The position numbers and the translations under genes were made by a program. Positions 34,338 to 45,825 of a DNA stretch of 56,815 nt are shown piece by piece (position 1 is the stretch's first letter; each line of letters opens with the position of its first letter). This stretch comes from Lactifluus volemus (taxonomy: Eukaryota; Basidiomycota; Agaricomycetes; Russulales; Russulaceae), in NCBI GenBank assembly GCA_022376515.1, contig WTXI01000235.1:1-56815 (forward strand). Direction: 5' to 3'. The notes under the pieces were generated by a model. The model searched no databases, had not been told where the DNA came from, and saw nothing but the letters and a program-made list of their open reading frames with translations.

Positions 34338-34720
34338 AAGGGCAATCGTGCCCCTGCACGGCTTGGAAAGGTTGGCTGATAGAGCGTTCGATTGCCCGTT
34401 TGTCCAGGCTGCCAGTGAGAGAGGTGACTTGGAAGAAGGGCGCAGGTCGCAAAGGTACAGTGCTGTGGAGTTGGAGGACCCTGCAGCACGGCTGAAGCTG
34501 AGGCTGAAGCGGAGAGTGTGGTTGATGTGGAGGAAAGCACCAATAAAACCGTCGGTGCTGGCCGCGCAGTAGTCAAAAAAATGAGGCACGAAGTAGTTAA
34601 GTCACGTTGGCAAAAAGTTCAAATTCAGGGGAAGCACATAGCAACGACTACCAAGTTGGTTCTTCCCTCCTCCCACGACCCAACCTACGTCAGTCTCTGT
34701 CATCAGAACTACCGCACGAT
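34338..34720. promoter_or_regulatory. Divergent promoter region of the transposon
   Basis: A 383-bp space separates the transposase ATG (34337, minus) from the second ORF's ATG (34721, plus). Both transcription units must start from it, unless upstream untranslated exons exist. No specific box is identified. Confidence 0.4.
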
Positions 34721-37049
34721 ATGGCCAAACAAACTCACGGTATGACAACTCGTGAGAAGAACGTGGACCAGCATCCTGGAGCAGTCCTGAAGCGAAAACG
34801 GCGCAGCAAAGAAGAAGTAGAAAGGGCAAAGGAGGAGGCTGCACAGAGGAAACTTGAACGAGCCCAAGAAGAAAAAAAAAAGGTCCATCACATCGCTACC
34901 CTGGAGAGACGCATTGCCGAAGAAGACCTCGATCAGTCAACGCCATTGGCAAAGAAACCCCGGGCCAGGCCACTTCGCCGTACTACCCGTAGCCACGCGA
35001 CTACCCCACTTCTGCCGAGTGAGGAGTTTGAGGCAACTCGTGTCGGTGGTGATGACAATGTAACAGAAACTGAAAAGGTAGCCACTAGCACCGAGCTGAC
35101 TGAGACAGAGCAAGAACTTGAAGTCGATACCCCGCTGCCAAAAAAGAAGAAAGGGAAGCCGTCCGTCCGAGCCGCCATCGAGCTCATTAATAAAGTCTCT
35201 GCTGATACCGAGATGGGAATCAAGAACAAAGGGATCAAGGCGATCAATGAAACCGATAAGGCAGCTAAGTTGAACGCTACTAATATGGCCATTGATCACA
35301 TGTGAGTGCCTCGTTGCAGGCTTCTTTTGATGTGTATCATTAACTTGACGTATTTCAGGTCCGGGCTTTCCGATGTAAACAATCGCCAATCTCGTCACGG
35401 TCTTATCCGAGTCAACGCATCGGCCAAAAGTACCCCGAAATCGAGGATACCTGCCAAGCCCTCCGGCGTTCGGAGCTCCTCTGCTGCATTCTCTCAGGCT
35501 ACCACTGGCAGGGCCTCGGCCACACGGCTACTACTAGTAGCAACCCTGCTGTGAAAAATGTTGCAGCTATCTCCGACTCCGACTCAGAGTCGTCACTGGC
35601 ATCCGAGTCGCCAGTGTCCATGACAGACGAATGCGACACCGGCACAAACGAAGGCGGCGAGAGTGGATACACCAGTGTTGGGGGGCTCAGTGACATGACG
35701 AAATGCATGGTGCCGAGCGGGAGGCAGCCGTATCGAGCCCTCCTAAAGGGAGGCAACGCTTGACAAGCTCGGTATGTAGTCTTCTCATTTAACACCTTTA
35801 TCATGGTATCACTAACTTATACATTCAGGGTATTGTCAGAGTACAAGATGTGTCGTCCCTGAAGGTGGAGGCAACACCCAATGATTTGGACGACAATGAA
35901 CTCCCGCCTGGCTGTCTCGATGGCAACCGTCTTCGAGGCGTAGTTACTCCAACATATATTTCCTGGATCGCACAGCATGCTGAAGATCCATGGAACGTTG
36001 CTGACGCTGATGCATTAAAGGTGATGCGGAAAATCTGGGTGAGGGTTTACAGGAGGACCATTACCGTGAATTATATGCCTACTCCTCGCTGTAAGGCTAT
36101 TACTACGGTAAGTCAGAGGTCTTAATCTTATTGTACAGACATATGACACTCCATCCCTTAGACCGAACAACGTGTCCGGGACACTTGGCGCACCAAGTTC
36201 GGAAATCAAGCGATCCTTGCGGTCATTAAATTTTTTGCCGCGCAGAGTGATGGAATCTACGATTCGGATGAAAAGCGTCAAGATTACGCCGCGAATATGC
36301 TGAAGGACTCCCCCTTTCTTTACTCAGATACAGCATCCGGAGACCCTAAGGTATGTCATGACTTCGGTTTTGTTCCAAATTCTGATATCCATACATCTTC
36401 TCCAGAAGTACAAGGGACTTTTCCGTGGAGAACTCGTCATCAAGACATTGGCATGTCATTTCGTAGCGACCAAAGGAGCCATCAAAGTAAGGGGCCTGGC
36501 ACTGGAAGCCGAGCAATTGAACGCGAAGGCAGCAGTTGCTCTATCTGCCGCTGCGGTACGTCATGGTATTCAATTTCGAAAATTTCTTTATCCTGATTCA
36601 GCTTGATTACCCTGCTTTGCACAGGTTGAAAGGGCTTTTTATCTAGTCCGAAATGGTGACATTACGATCGAGAGGCTAAAGAAATCTGATCACAGGAGGT
36701 TCACATTCGAAAAGACGTTGAACGAAGTCACCGGCAAAGAGTCTAATTCAGGTACTGCGTTTAGCAATCTAAACTGGGGTAAAGCAACGCGTGATTACCT
36801 TGTTTCCGTCAGAGGGCTTAAACAAAAGACTCTTGCTACTATTCTCGAGATGGCATTGGACGTTTACAATAAGACGGATTCGAAGCGATCCAAATCCCTG
36901 GCTGTTTCTCAAGACGATCTTGACGATGAACCTGGTTGGCGTGCCAACTTGGTTGACCTTAGTGATGACGGTGATTGTAAGCGCATCCAACTTTTCAGTC
37001 ATTCCCCACAGTTCTTATAGCTGATCTCACTGAATCAGTGACCGCATAG
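34721..37049 (+). CDS. Second ORF of the Plavaka-type element (function unknown)
   Basis: Divergent from the transposase and inside the same inverted repeats. It starts MAKQTHGMTTREK at 34721, followed by a Lys/Arg/Glu-rich coiled-coil-like segment (RRSKEEVERAKEEAAQRKL) and an acidic Ser-rich stretch. From about 35,830 there is a conserved-looking globular region: SSLKVEATPNDLDDNELP, WIAQHAEDPWNVADADALK, RDTWRTKFGNQAILAVIKFF, DYAANMLKDSPFLYSD, GELVIKTLACHFVATKGAI, VERAFYLVRNGDITI and NLNWGKATRDYLVSV. The last exon ends at the TAG 37047-37049. At least six introns of about 50-60 nt are inferred. One frame change near 35,690-35,770 is unexplained. It probably supports transposition, perhaps as a DNA-binding partner, but no domain identifies it. 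Confidence 0.65.
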
Positions 37050-37278
37050 ATGATACTATCGTATTTCCAGTCACCGGTAATGTGCAACTTGAATTCACCT
37101 TTTTGTTTTTCTGATCGCGTTTTTATATTTTTAGCTCTCTAGCCTATACCCTCACCCTTCCTGTGCCAGTGTGCCTGCCGCGATTCAACTTGCTCAGACC
37201 CTGATGCTTGTTTCAACCCAAGCAACGTTATGATCTCATGGACCTTTCTTACCACCATTGCCTTTCCTTCCCTTGTTG

Positions 37279-37563
37279 CGCTTATTAGCCCATTCTTAAG
37301 CCTTTGTTACGCTTTATTAGCCCATTCTTAAGCCTTTGTTGCGCTTCATTAGCCCACTCTTAAGCCTTTGTTGCGCTTTATTCGCCCACTCTTAAGCCTT
37401 TGTTGCGCTTTATTCGCCCACTCTTAAGTGTTTGTTGCGCTTTATTAGCCCACTCTTAAGCCTTTGTTGCGCTTTATTCACCCACTCTTAAGTGTTTGTT
37501 GCGCTTTATTAGCCCACTCTTAAGCCTTTGTTGCGCTTTATTAGCCCGCTCTTAAGTTTGTTA
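37279..37563. repeat. Right subterminal tandem repeat, nine ~32-bp units
   Basis: Nine copies of a unit with consensus CGCTTTATTAGCCCACTC then TTAAGCCTTTGTTG, differing at a few positions. Each contains CTTAAG. They lie just inside the right end of the transposon and are candidate transposase-binding sites. Confidence 0.9.
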
Positions 37564-37687
37564 ACTTGCTTAAGCAGTCGCGTTAAGCAGGTTTAATGGG
37601 AAGGATCTGATTATTTCAATAAACTTTTGCTTGCGTCAATTAATATTTTACTTAACAAATAGTTCCTTAAACCTCATTGAACCAGTG

Positions 37688-37755
37688 GTTAATGAGTGTT
37701 AAGTAGTTTTAAGGACGTTTAAGGGCGTGTCAATTAAATTCGACTTTTCCTGATG
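37688..37755. repeat. Right terminal inverted repeat of the transposon
   Basis: This is the inverted counterpart of 26818-26883: TTAAGGACGTTTAAGGGCGT at 37709-37728 and TTTTCCTGATG ending at 37755. Confidence 0.7.
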
Positions 37756-37879
37756 AGTCCGCAAATTCCCTTTGTGACTTGTATTACTGTAACCGACTTA
37801 TCTGAGACTGACGCACTTGTTCATGCGTCGAGTGCAAAATAAATGAAACCGTGATTCGTTCAGTTCCTCTTTCAAGCTT

Positions 37880-38105
37880 GTCTGTAGGGCCTAGATCACC
37901 CTATCCTCGAACTCAACTGCTTTGTCTTTGGCGATCCCCGCCACGTATTCAAATTTGCGAAAAAAAAATTGCGAAAACAGAATTCATCGGCACCCTCAAG
38001 GAGGCCATCAAGCAGAAGAAGGCCGCTCTCGAACACATTGACGCAGACGCCCTCCGACTCTGGATTGTTTCCATACCTCGTCCTCGACCGCATCTGATTC
38101 CTGCC
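37880..38105 (+). pseudogene. Crinkler (CRN)-type N-terminal header relic
   Basis: The segment LELNCFVFGDPRHVFKFA is followed, after a run of nine A that changes the frame, by IAKTEFIGTLKEAIKQ and LEHIDADALRLWIVSIP. This matches the ubiquitin-like header of Crinkler proteins, which in pathogens and basidiomycetes precedes a C-terminal NTPase or nuclease module. There is no ATG before the header (a TAG precedes it in frame), the A-run breaks the frame, and no C-terminal module follows; RBX1 starts 87 bp further on. I infer a truncated remnant, cut off close to the transposon's right end. Header identification is from remembered motifs. Confidence 0.6.
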
Positions 38106-38191
38106 GGTAACGTGATGGAGGGAGTCATCGTGACTGATTGTGACTACTTCGACGTGACGCGAGTATCTACTAGTACTAGCACCCCTCTATC

Positions 38192-39334
<1,143 letters not shown>

Positions 39335-41107
39335 TCATCGGGTCGAGGAGCCCGAAGTCCCAATGACAACGAGCGCGACGATGAGAGCGATAAGGAGTAT
39401 CAGGGCGCTCACGACCGCCGCAAGCCGACAACGGTACACCCACACCTCAGCATCGTAAGACTTGACAAACGTGACCATCTTCTCCTTCGGCGCCGTCGTG
39501 TTTTCCGCCATGATGTCTGGAGAAGTTCCGGGAGTGACACACAACCACGCAAATGGGTTCCAATGCGCGAACGCGATCCAAGCGCGTTTACGCGAACGCA
39601 AATGCGGGGGTGGACCAGAACGACCCTCTTGTTGCCCCTCCTCCACAGCGCCCCTCTCCAGGTCTTGACTTGGCGGATCTGGCACCACCCCACCGACGAC
39701 CTGTTTGCCCTTACCCTTGCTCTTTCTCAACCGACGAGCCTTTGCTGCGCTACCACTCTTCCCAACACGTGGCTTCCACAACTCCAACACGGGGCGCGCC
39801 TTTCCATTCGGTCTCCAACGGCCCTCTGAAACGAGCCATCCGCCGATGAGCCAGCACCAAGGCGCGACAAAGCCAGCCCAGAAGAGTATGAGGAGCGCGG
39901 GAGGCAGACGGGCGACGAGTGCGGCGTGGGCACGTCGGGCGGCGGTGAAGGAGGTGCGGGATGAGGAACTGCTGCCGCCGAATGAGAAACCTTGCGTCCA
40001 TCGACGCCAGATAAACGTCTCGGAAGATGAGCGGCGGCCACCGCTGCCACTGCCGGATGACGTGGGCTCGTGCTTGGGTGGGCGCGGACGCGCGCGAGGA
40101 GGATCCACGTCCGTGTTGTTGCTGATGCTGCCACCGCCAGGTGGTGTTGCTGTCGCGGCGAGCGTGGTGCCCTCCATGACTCGGTCCGAGTCTGTGAATC
40201 GATCAGGTCCGCCGAAAGGCAGCGCGGCTGACGAGTGAACGGTGATGGTGCCCGAGGGATCGTGGTGCACGTCATCTGCTGGAACGGCTGCTGGTGTCGT
40301 TGGAGTTTTCATGTCCTCGGCGTTGGCTGAAGATGGTGCGGTCACGTAGCTCTCTGAGCGTTCCGACGCAGTGTCTTCGAAGACCGTCGAGATGAGTTGT
40401 GCGCCGGCACGATGTGATACTGGAGGGTAAATCGGACGAAGATCTAGAGTCGGGATGTTCAAAGGCGGCAGGGTCGGGGGTTGCGTGGGAGTTGCGTTTG
40501 TACCAAGGGAGCTCGTTGACGTTGCGGAGATCGACCGTCTAACGGGACGCCGCAGGAAGGCTGAGTACGTCGAGCCTGTAAAGAAGAAGCATCACGACCG
40601 AGAATCACAATCTGACGGAACGCAAGCTCCCCCTCCCCATTCGAGCTCACCTGCTGAGACTGGTGAGCTTGGCTCCATATCCGCTTGACATAGCTCCCGC
40701 CTTGGGGTGGAGACGTAGGACTGTTCAGAGATGGGAGACAGCTGCTTGCTGGTATGCTGCGCCGCAGCCGCCTTGGGATTCGAACCGCTCAACTGGTTGA
40801 GCTGTAGAGAGTGATTACTGACGAGAGACGATTGTCGACGAAGTGACGGTGCTGGTGCCGGAAGGGCAGAGAGTGAGGCCGAACGGTTTAGTCGTACGCT
40901 AGGAGGGTTCTTGGGCATAGTTGGCCCTGCGTGCGTCGACGGCATCGAGTTTTGCAACCAGCTAATATGCGAAGGACGGCTCTGGCGACTGTCTGAGGGA
41001 GAGTCACGGTCGTCACCGCCTTCTCGCAACGTACTGCGAGAGGAAGTCCGGCGGAGGTAAGATGGTGCAACATCTATGCGCGAGGCAGCGGGAAAGAAAT
41101 TGGCCAT
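39335..41107 (-). CDS. Ser/Pro-rich membrane protein, intact founder copy
   Basis: Two exons, 41107-40651 and 40575-39335, with a 75-nt intron between them (GTGAGC..TTACAG); 1,698 nt, 565 aa. Residues 1 to about 350 are Ser/Pro/Thr-rich and probably disordered (MANFFPAASRIDVAPSY start; IYPPVSHRAGAQLIS). A hydrophobic PPALLILFWAGFVAPWCWLI stretch near 366-391 is followed by a basic Lys/Arg segment, a weaker hydrophobic patch WNPFAWLCV near 480-489, then TFVKSYDAEVW and a strong terminal helix (AVVSALILLIALIVALVVI) near 527-548. It resembles fungal serine-rich proteins with a C-terminal paired membrane anchor. Function is unknown. It is the only complete copy of a family with at least four relics at 4.7-21.7 kb. 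Confidence 0.75.
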
Positions 41108-41703
41108 GAGCTAACAGCACGAGAGCGCCTGGACTGTGTAGAGACAGCGAAGGGGGGTGAGTATGTTATGCCATGCGCATAGAAGCACCAATATATACCT
41201 CTCTGAGGGTGCCGCACCTTGAAAAGCCTGTAACTCGCGAGGCCACGAGGCGTTGATGAGAAGTCGATCATTTAGCAACTGGTCGGAAGGTATTATAGGA
41301 AGGGAAAACCGGATGCCGCATTTGCTTTGCGATGCTGGTCTTAGTTTCCGGAGGTCAGGCCTATCAGGTCTCGAGTGAAGTGAGTATCATGAGTCGTAGA
41401 GAGAGAACAGAAGGCTTTGCGTAGCGCACAGGAGCCGGTAAGGATGCGACACGCTTCGATCACTGAGCACGGTTACAGTGCAAGGCGGGGCAGTGTATTG
41501 ACACCTCGTTTAAGGGACGGTCACCTTAAGACATAATTTCAGTCAGAGAGTAATTCCATAGGCAGGTGTAGCGCCAAAGGGTAGAAGTGTGAGAGAGAAT
41601 ATGGTTATGGGGAAGGAAGATACAGGTGTGTAAATAAGGAGTGTAAAGAACTTGGACAACATGGACAACAGTTAAATAAAGAGCAAAGCGGTCTTGGACG
41701 AGC
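41108..41703. other. Upstream region of the Ser-rich gene, no gene seen
   Basis: This contains the presumed promoter of the Ser-rich membrane gene and the 3' flank of the acidic protein gene, both on the minus strand. No coding sequence is supported. Confidence 0.35.
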
Positions 41704-42283
41704 TCAACTGGGACTGTCACGGCGTGCCACTGAATCTGTCAAGTCAACAACCTCATCGCTACTGGCCACTGGGGCAACATCCGATTTCTCCTCTTCCTTC
41801 AAGTTGTCAGATTTAATGATGGACTCCATGACGTCCGCCGACTTGGGTGCCTCCTCTTTAATTGGATCGTTTGAGCAACTTTCAGCGATCGTTTCTGACT
41901 GATCGGCTGGGGTCTCATTGTCGACCACAGTAGCATCTTGAGACGAGCCATCGGTTGTCTGTGGTACTTGGGCGGGGTCAAGGGGAGGTGAAACGCTAGA
42001 CTCGCCCTCTGCCAGTTCTGAGCCTTCCTCAGCCGTGCCCTCGTCTTCATCTGCGGAGCTTCTTTCTCCTTTATCCTCCAGCTCGACCTTTTTGACCCCC
42101 CTTGTGACGTCCTTCACCCCAGGGTCAGTCTCACTACCCTTGACGCTCAGCTCACCCAACTCGGACGTATCCTGGCGCTCGATTTGGCCACGACGTTTCC
42201 GCGTGGACCCCTCATCCTGCACACCGTCGTCCTCTTCATCACTCAGCCTTCGCTTGCGACCTATCGTGGGTGCATTTGACGTA
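41704..42283 (-). CDS. Acidic, probably disordered hypothetical protein
   Basis: The minus-strand frame, read from about 42283, begins NAPTIGRKRRLSDEEDDG, a basic patch resembling a nuclear-localisation signal beside an acidic patch. A long Glu/Asp/Ser/Thr-rich tail follows and ends VVDLTDSVARRDSPS at 41704. There is no ATG in this frame before an upstream stop, so a first exon must be joined by an intron, probably with an acceptor near 42,290-42,300. The composition (KELED, EGSELAEGE, EEAPKSADV) indicates an intrinsically disordered, possibly nuclear, protein. The VVDLTD motif near the C-terminus resembles SUMO-interaction motifs (V/I-x-V/I/D-hydrophobic with acidic residues), but this is speculative. 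No family recognised. Confidence 0.55.
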
Positions 42284-43094
42284 GCTATCGGCCCTTGGTG
42301 AGATGTTGCGAGAGATAGAGAAAGCGGTGAGATGTACCATCATCACTCCAAGGGCGATCTGGTCGGGGGTATATGGAGGAAGAGATACGGCGAAGAAGCT
42401 TGAGCATGATTGATAGAAAAAACAAGAAAGTAGGAGGGACGAGATAGATATCAAGAAAGGAGTTGGTTGGTACAGTACAGGTCGCGACTTGAGTTAATTG
42501 AAATAACACGTCCACGTGATTCACACTCACTTCTGCCACACTCGCAGCATGTATACGCGATTGCCACCCAGGTAACACAGTCCTATAAAAATGTTGGCTA
42601 GGGCACACAATTGATCGGCCAAGCATGATTCAAGACTCGTGTCCTATGTGGGAGAAGGGAGACTGATGGAAAAGGGTTTGAAAATGGCCTAGTGAGGAAC
42701 TGGACGTTTCTATACCAACTAATTCACCGTCATTTCACATTCATCAAAGGCCAATGCTGTCGTCATCAACGCAGAATCAACGCGATGATGTCAACTTCGT
42801 GACGTTGGGGACCGGAGGGTCTCTGGGACATTAGATTTGCTTTGTGATTGGATAGCACTCATGCGCATTGTGTTGAGTAAATGGTGGAATGGGGGATAGG
42901 GAACCAGCGGGGTGAGGAGTATGGTGTTACCTTGCTTGCATTTACACCTCAACGACAAAGTGCAAATCAACAAGTCCTTATAGTCCCAATCAATGTGTCA
43001 TTGAATAATTATGTCCTGACTGGAGAGGGTGGAAACCACGGCAGAAATCCATTTCCACCGGTGGTCCAGGGTTAGCCGGTCCGGAGGTACTATA
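42284..43094. other. Intergenic, first exon of the acidic gene probably inside
   Basis: I expect the start of the minus-strand acidic gene here but cannot fix it. Otherwise no conserved frame is seen up to the inverted-repeat element at 43095. Confidence 0.3.
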
Positions 43095-43277
43095 TCGGGT
43101 ATAATCCTGTTTCTGGTAGATCATAGCAGGACTCGGAATCAAGTCATGCGGTGTTGATCTACCAGAAACAGGATTATACTACTAGGAATGCTTATGTGAT
43201 GTCAGGGACAACTCTCAACACCGCATGACTTGATTCCGAGTCCTGCTATGATCTACCAGAAACAGGATTATACCCGA
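43095..43277. mobile_element. 183-bp foldback MITE with perfect 63-bp arms, TA target site
   Basis: The first and last 63 bp are exact inverted copies, starting TCGGGTATAATCCTG. TA lies on both sides (43093-43094 and 43278-43279). A third, inner copy of the outer ~20 bp lies immediately inside the left arm (CTACCAGAAACAGGATTATA near 43,157-43,177), giving nested inverted structure. No coding capacity. The perfect arms suggest recent insertion or gene-conversion. Confidence 0.9.
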
Positions 43278-44296
43278 TAGCTATCCGGGCTGAGATACGT
43301 CCGTAACATGGCTTCAACCTTTAAATACTCGCTACGATGATGCTGTCTCATCGTCCAACGTCTCCCCGATCCGGCAAAGGGATCGTGTCAAACTACCTTG
43401 TTCAGCAAGGTCCCTACTAATTTTCCCGTTCATCTCATCTCATACCAACCAAGCCCTTATAACAACTACCTATCCCCAATAATTCATAGCCCATGCCATC
43501 CCAACTTCACCCAAGGACTAGTGTCGCACGTATGCCCTTCAGCAGGTCTACTACACACATGCACATGGGCTAACTGATTTATAGGAAGGGCCTTATCTTT
43601 CTTCCACTTCTTTCGCAAGACAGACAGATCCCACAAAATACCAGGTCCGATAACTCAGTCAGGGTCGCAAATTGGCCAGACTGAAGGCTCTGTCATCACA
43701 AAAATTCCGTCAGATACAGCTGAACGGAATCTAACGTGGAAGGAATGGCGTCAGATGTGGGATGAGCGACTCTGACTTCCCGGGATTCCATCAAAGGAGG
43801 GGGTTGCCTCCAATAGAAGGGCCAGAAATTACCATTCCCGAGTACCTTACCTTTCTACCACAACGTTGCTCTGTCTTTATCTCAATGTACTTTGATACTG
43901 TGTTTCGACCCTTCTAGACCGAATTGTGTATTTAATTGCTACATCTATCGCAGTTGGTTAGCAGAGTCAACGTCTCATTACAGTGCAGCAGAAGTACACG
44001 ACCGATACACGCATCCCGAAGCCATGTTTCAATCCAATCAATTCAGGATTTTGAGTTCTCGCATTGCGAGCAACCATCGGTCTGTGACTAGGTAGCAGGG
44101 TAGAATTTAGCGGTCAGTGGTATGGTCGCGTACCGTAACCCATACTACTGCACGACAGACGGGACGGACTCCCCCTCAGATCTCAGATTCTGAGGACATC
44201 CAAATACGGGAATTTGTGTTCACGACCATGTGATACCCAACTCGATCACCTGCGCTGGCCGCATCTCTAGCCTTGAGCGACCTCAATTCGATTTCA
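43278..44296. other. Intergenic region upstream of HSBP1
   Basis: About 1 kb without a conserved reading frame, RNA gene or repeat that I can support. It presumably includes the HSBP1 promoter and 5' untranslated region. Confidence 0.4.
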
Positions 44297-44822
44297 ATGT
44301 CATCTCCTCAACCTGCCCAACCACTCAAGGTGGCCTCCACAAATGGCTCTTCCAAGGGGGATGGCTCCAGGACCCCACGGAGTTCTTCTCCAGGACCTTC
44401 AAAGCCCCTCGCCAACCCTGGTGATATCTCAAGTCCACACGAGCTCACCGCATTTGTGCGTTGAAGCAATTTTCTTTCCTTCTACCGATGCATCCCTATT
44501 GTCTGACACGACGTTTCATTCTCATTTTTTAGGTAGAAACGCTGCTAGAACAGCTTGATTCCAAGTTCGACGATATGTCTTCTCAGATAATCGATCGCAG
44601 TGCGTCTTTTGTCCCCTATTCCTCCAAGTTTGTCATTCACACATCATGAGTTTAGTGATGCAGATGTCCCAGCGCGTAGACGCTCTTGAAGCGTCGATTC
44701 AAGACATCATCAATGGGGATGCACCCTCGAGTTCGACACCGAGCTTACCAACGTCACCGGGTCCTAGTACCTCCGGCTCGTCAACTCCATTACCGAAGCG
44801 CACCCGTAGCGGACTGCAATGA
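44297..44822 (+). CDS. HSBP1: Heat-shock-factor-binding protein 1 homologue
   Basis: Small coiled-coil protein known in animals to bind trimeric HSF1 and dampen the heat-shock response. Exons 44297-44455, 44533-44599 and 44656-44822; 393 nt, 130 aa. The conserved helix runs ELTAFVETLLEQLDSKFDDM, SSQIIDRMMQMSQRVDALE and ASIQDIINGD, with heptad spacing like human HSBP1. It is longer than the human protein (76 aa) because of Ser/Pro-rich tails at both ends (SRTPRSSSPGPSKP; SSTPSLPTSPGPSTSG). The ATG at 44297 is the only one before the helix in frame. All splice joins keep frame. Orthology to animal HSBP1 is by motif; its role in fungi is little studied. Confidence 0.85.
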
Positions 44823-45825
44823 TTTCGGTAGTGTTACCATCACTGATTTTGTATCAATACCATCGCGTTGATTTGTCAATTTATGCTTATTTTCGACGAA
44901 ACTGGTGACTCCGATAAGCCTCATCCGAAGCGAGAGTCCCCTACATCCCATCGTCACGTCCATCTGGACACGACTTATTTTTCGGGGACGACTGGCTTGT
45001 CACAGTGTTCCCTGTTCTCGCCCGTTACAGTATCTTCGGCATCGCACGACGCAAGGGAGGTCATACTACCACACAACACAAGAATCTCTAATATCAACTT
45101 TGCCCTGGGGTTTCTTCAGCGTCAGAAATCTTGCTGGTTCCCGGACGCCCTTCTCTCATGCATCACGTTGCTGTACGCTCGTGGTCTCCAATGTATTTTG
45201 CTCCTATATGTTTCAATGCGAATTACGATCCTATTTGTAATACCTGAACATATCTGAACGCAAGTTCTCTCTGCCTGGTATCGCATACATTGCACCAAAA
45301 CATGGTCTCATCGTCGATGGAGATTCGGGTTCAGGCTGGTGTCAACTCCCTCATCGGGCGAGAGCATGTTCCTTAGGTAAAAATATGTCCCCCGCTTGCA
45401 GTCGCCAGCTTGCTGGTGAGAAGACCTCCTCGTAAGTTATAACATTGTGTAGTGTTCGATTAGCCCAGGGATCGAAAGCTTGTCTAGGAAACTTTGCAAG
45501 CCCAAGATCTGTCATATATACTGTCACTGAGCCAAAAGACGGTCACCGCGAATGCCACGCAAAAGCATAAAGTACTCGATGTTGTGGGCAGGGTTGAGTT
45601 ATGAGAAAAGCGAATGAAAACAGGGCCTGCTGGAGCCAGCGCGAGCAGGAGACATACCAAAAAATGTATGATTTTCGGCAATTTGCTTTAGATAATTATG
45701 TAACTGAATAACTATATCTTATCGTATTTGACCCGGGGTACTCACTGATCCGTGTTGCTAGACATTCAACCCACAACCTCACTCAGCCGCCACGCCAGGA
45801 AGAAACAAATATCAATTCCAAGAAA
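44823..45825. other. Intergenic region between HSBP1 and SES1
   Basis: No supported gene. Open frames exist on both strands but lack an ATG or recognisable domains. Confidence 0.4.

Larger units (their letters stand above)
26818..37755. mobile_element. Plavaka-type (CACTA-like) DNA transposon, ~10.9 kb
   Basis: The ends are inverted: CATCAGGAAAA at 26818 and its complement ending at 37755, plus a second inverted match of 20 bp (ACGCCCTTAAACGTCCTTAA at 26864-26883, complement at 37709-37728). TTAAG-rich subterminal repeats lie inside both ends. Cargo: a Plavaka-like transposase on the minus strand, a proline-rich gene nested in its large intron, and a divergent second ORF on the plus strand. 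Target-site duplication is uncertain; TCC occurs two bases outside both ends (26813-26815 and 37758-37760). The element looks largely complete. Confidence 0.8.

Noticed and set aside
37279..37563. CRISPR-like array (nine regular repeats)
   Set aside because: The units are directly contiguous without unique spacers and lie at the subterminal position of a eukaryotic DNA transposon.
40765..40800. GGGATTCGAACC word resembling a tRNA gene's B box
   Set aside because: It lies inside exon 1 of the Ser-rich membrane gene and no tRNA fold surrounds it.
44868..45257. 129-codon open frame on the plus strand after HSBP1
   Set aside because: No recognisable motif, and the position fits HSBP1 3' untranslated sequence; an overlapping frame is also open.
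45484..45681. 65-codon frame with a signal-peptide-like start
   Set aside because: It begins at a TTG rather than ATG, and nothing else supports translation.
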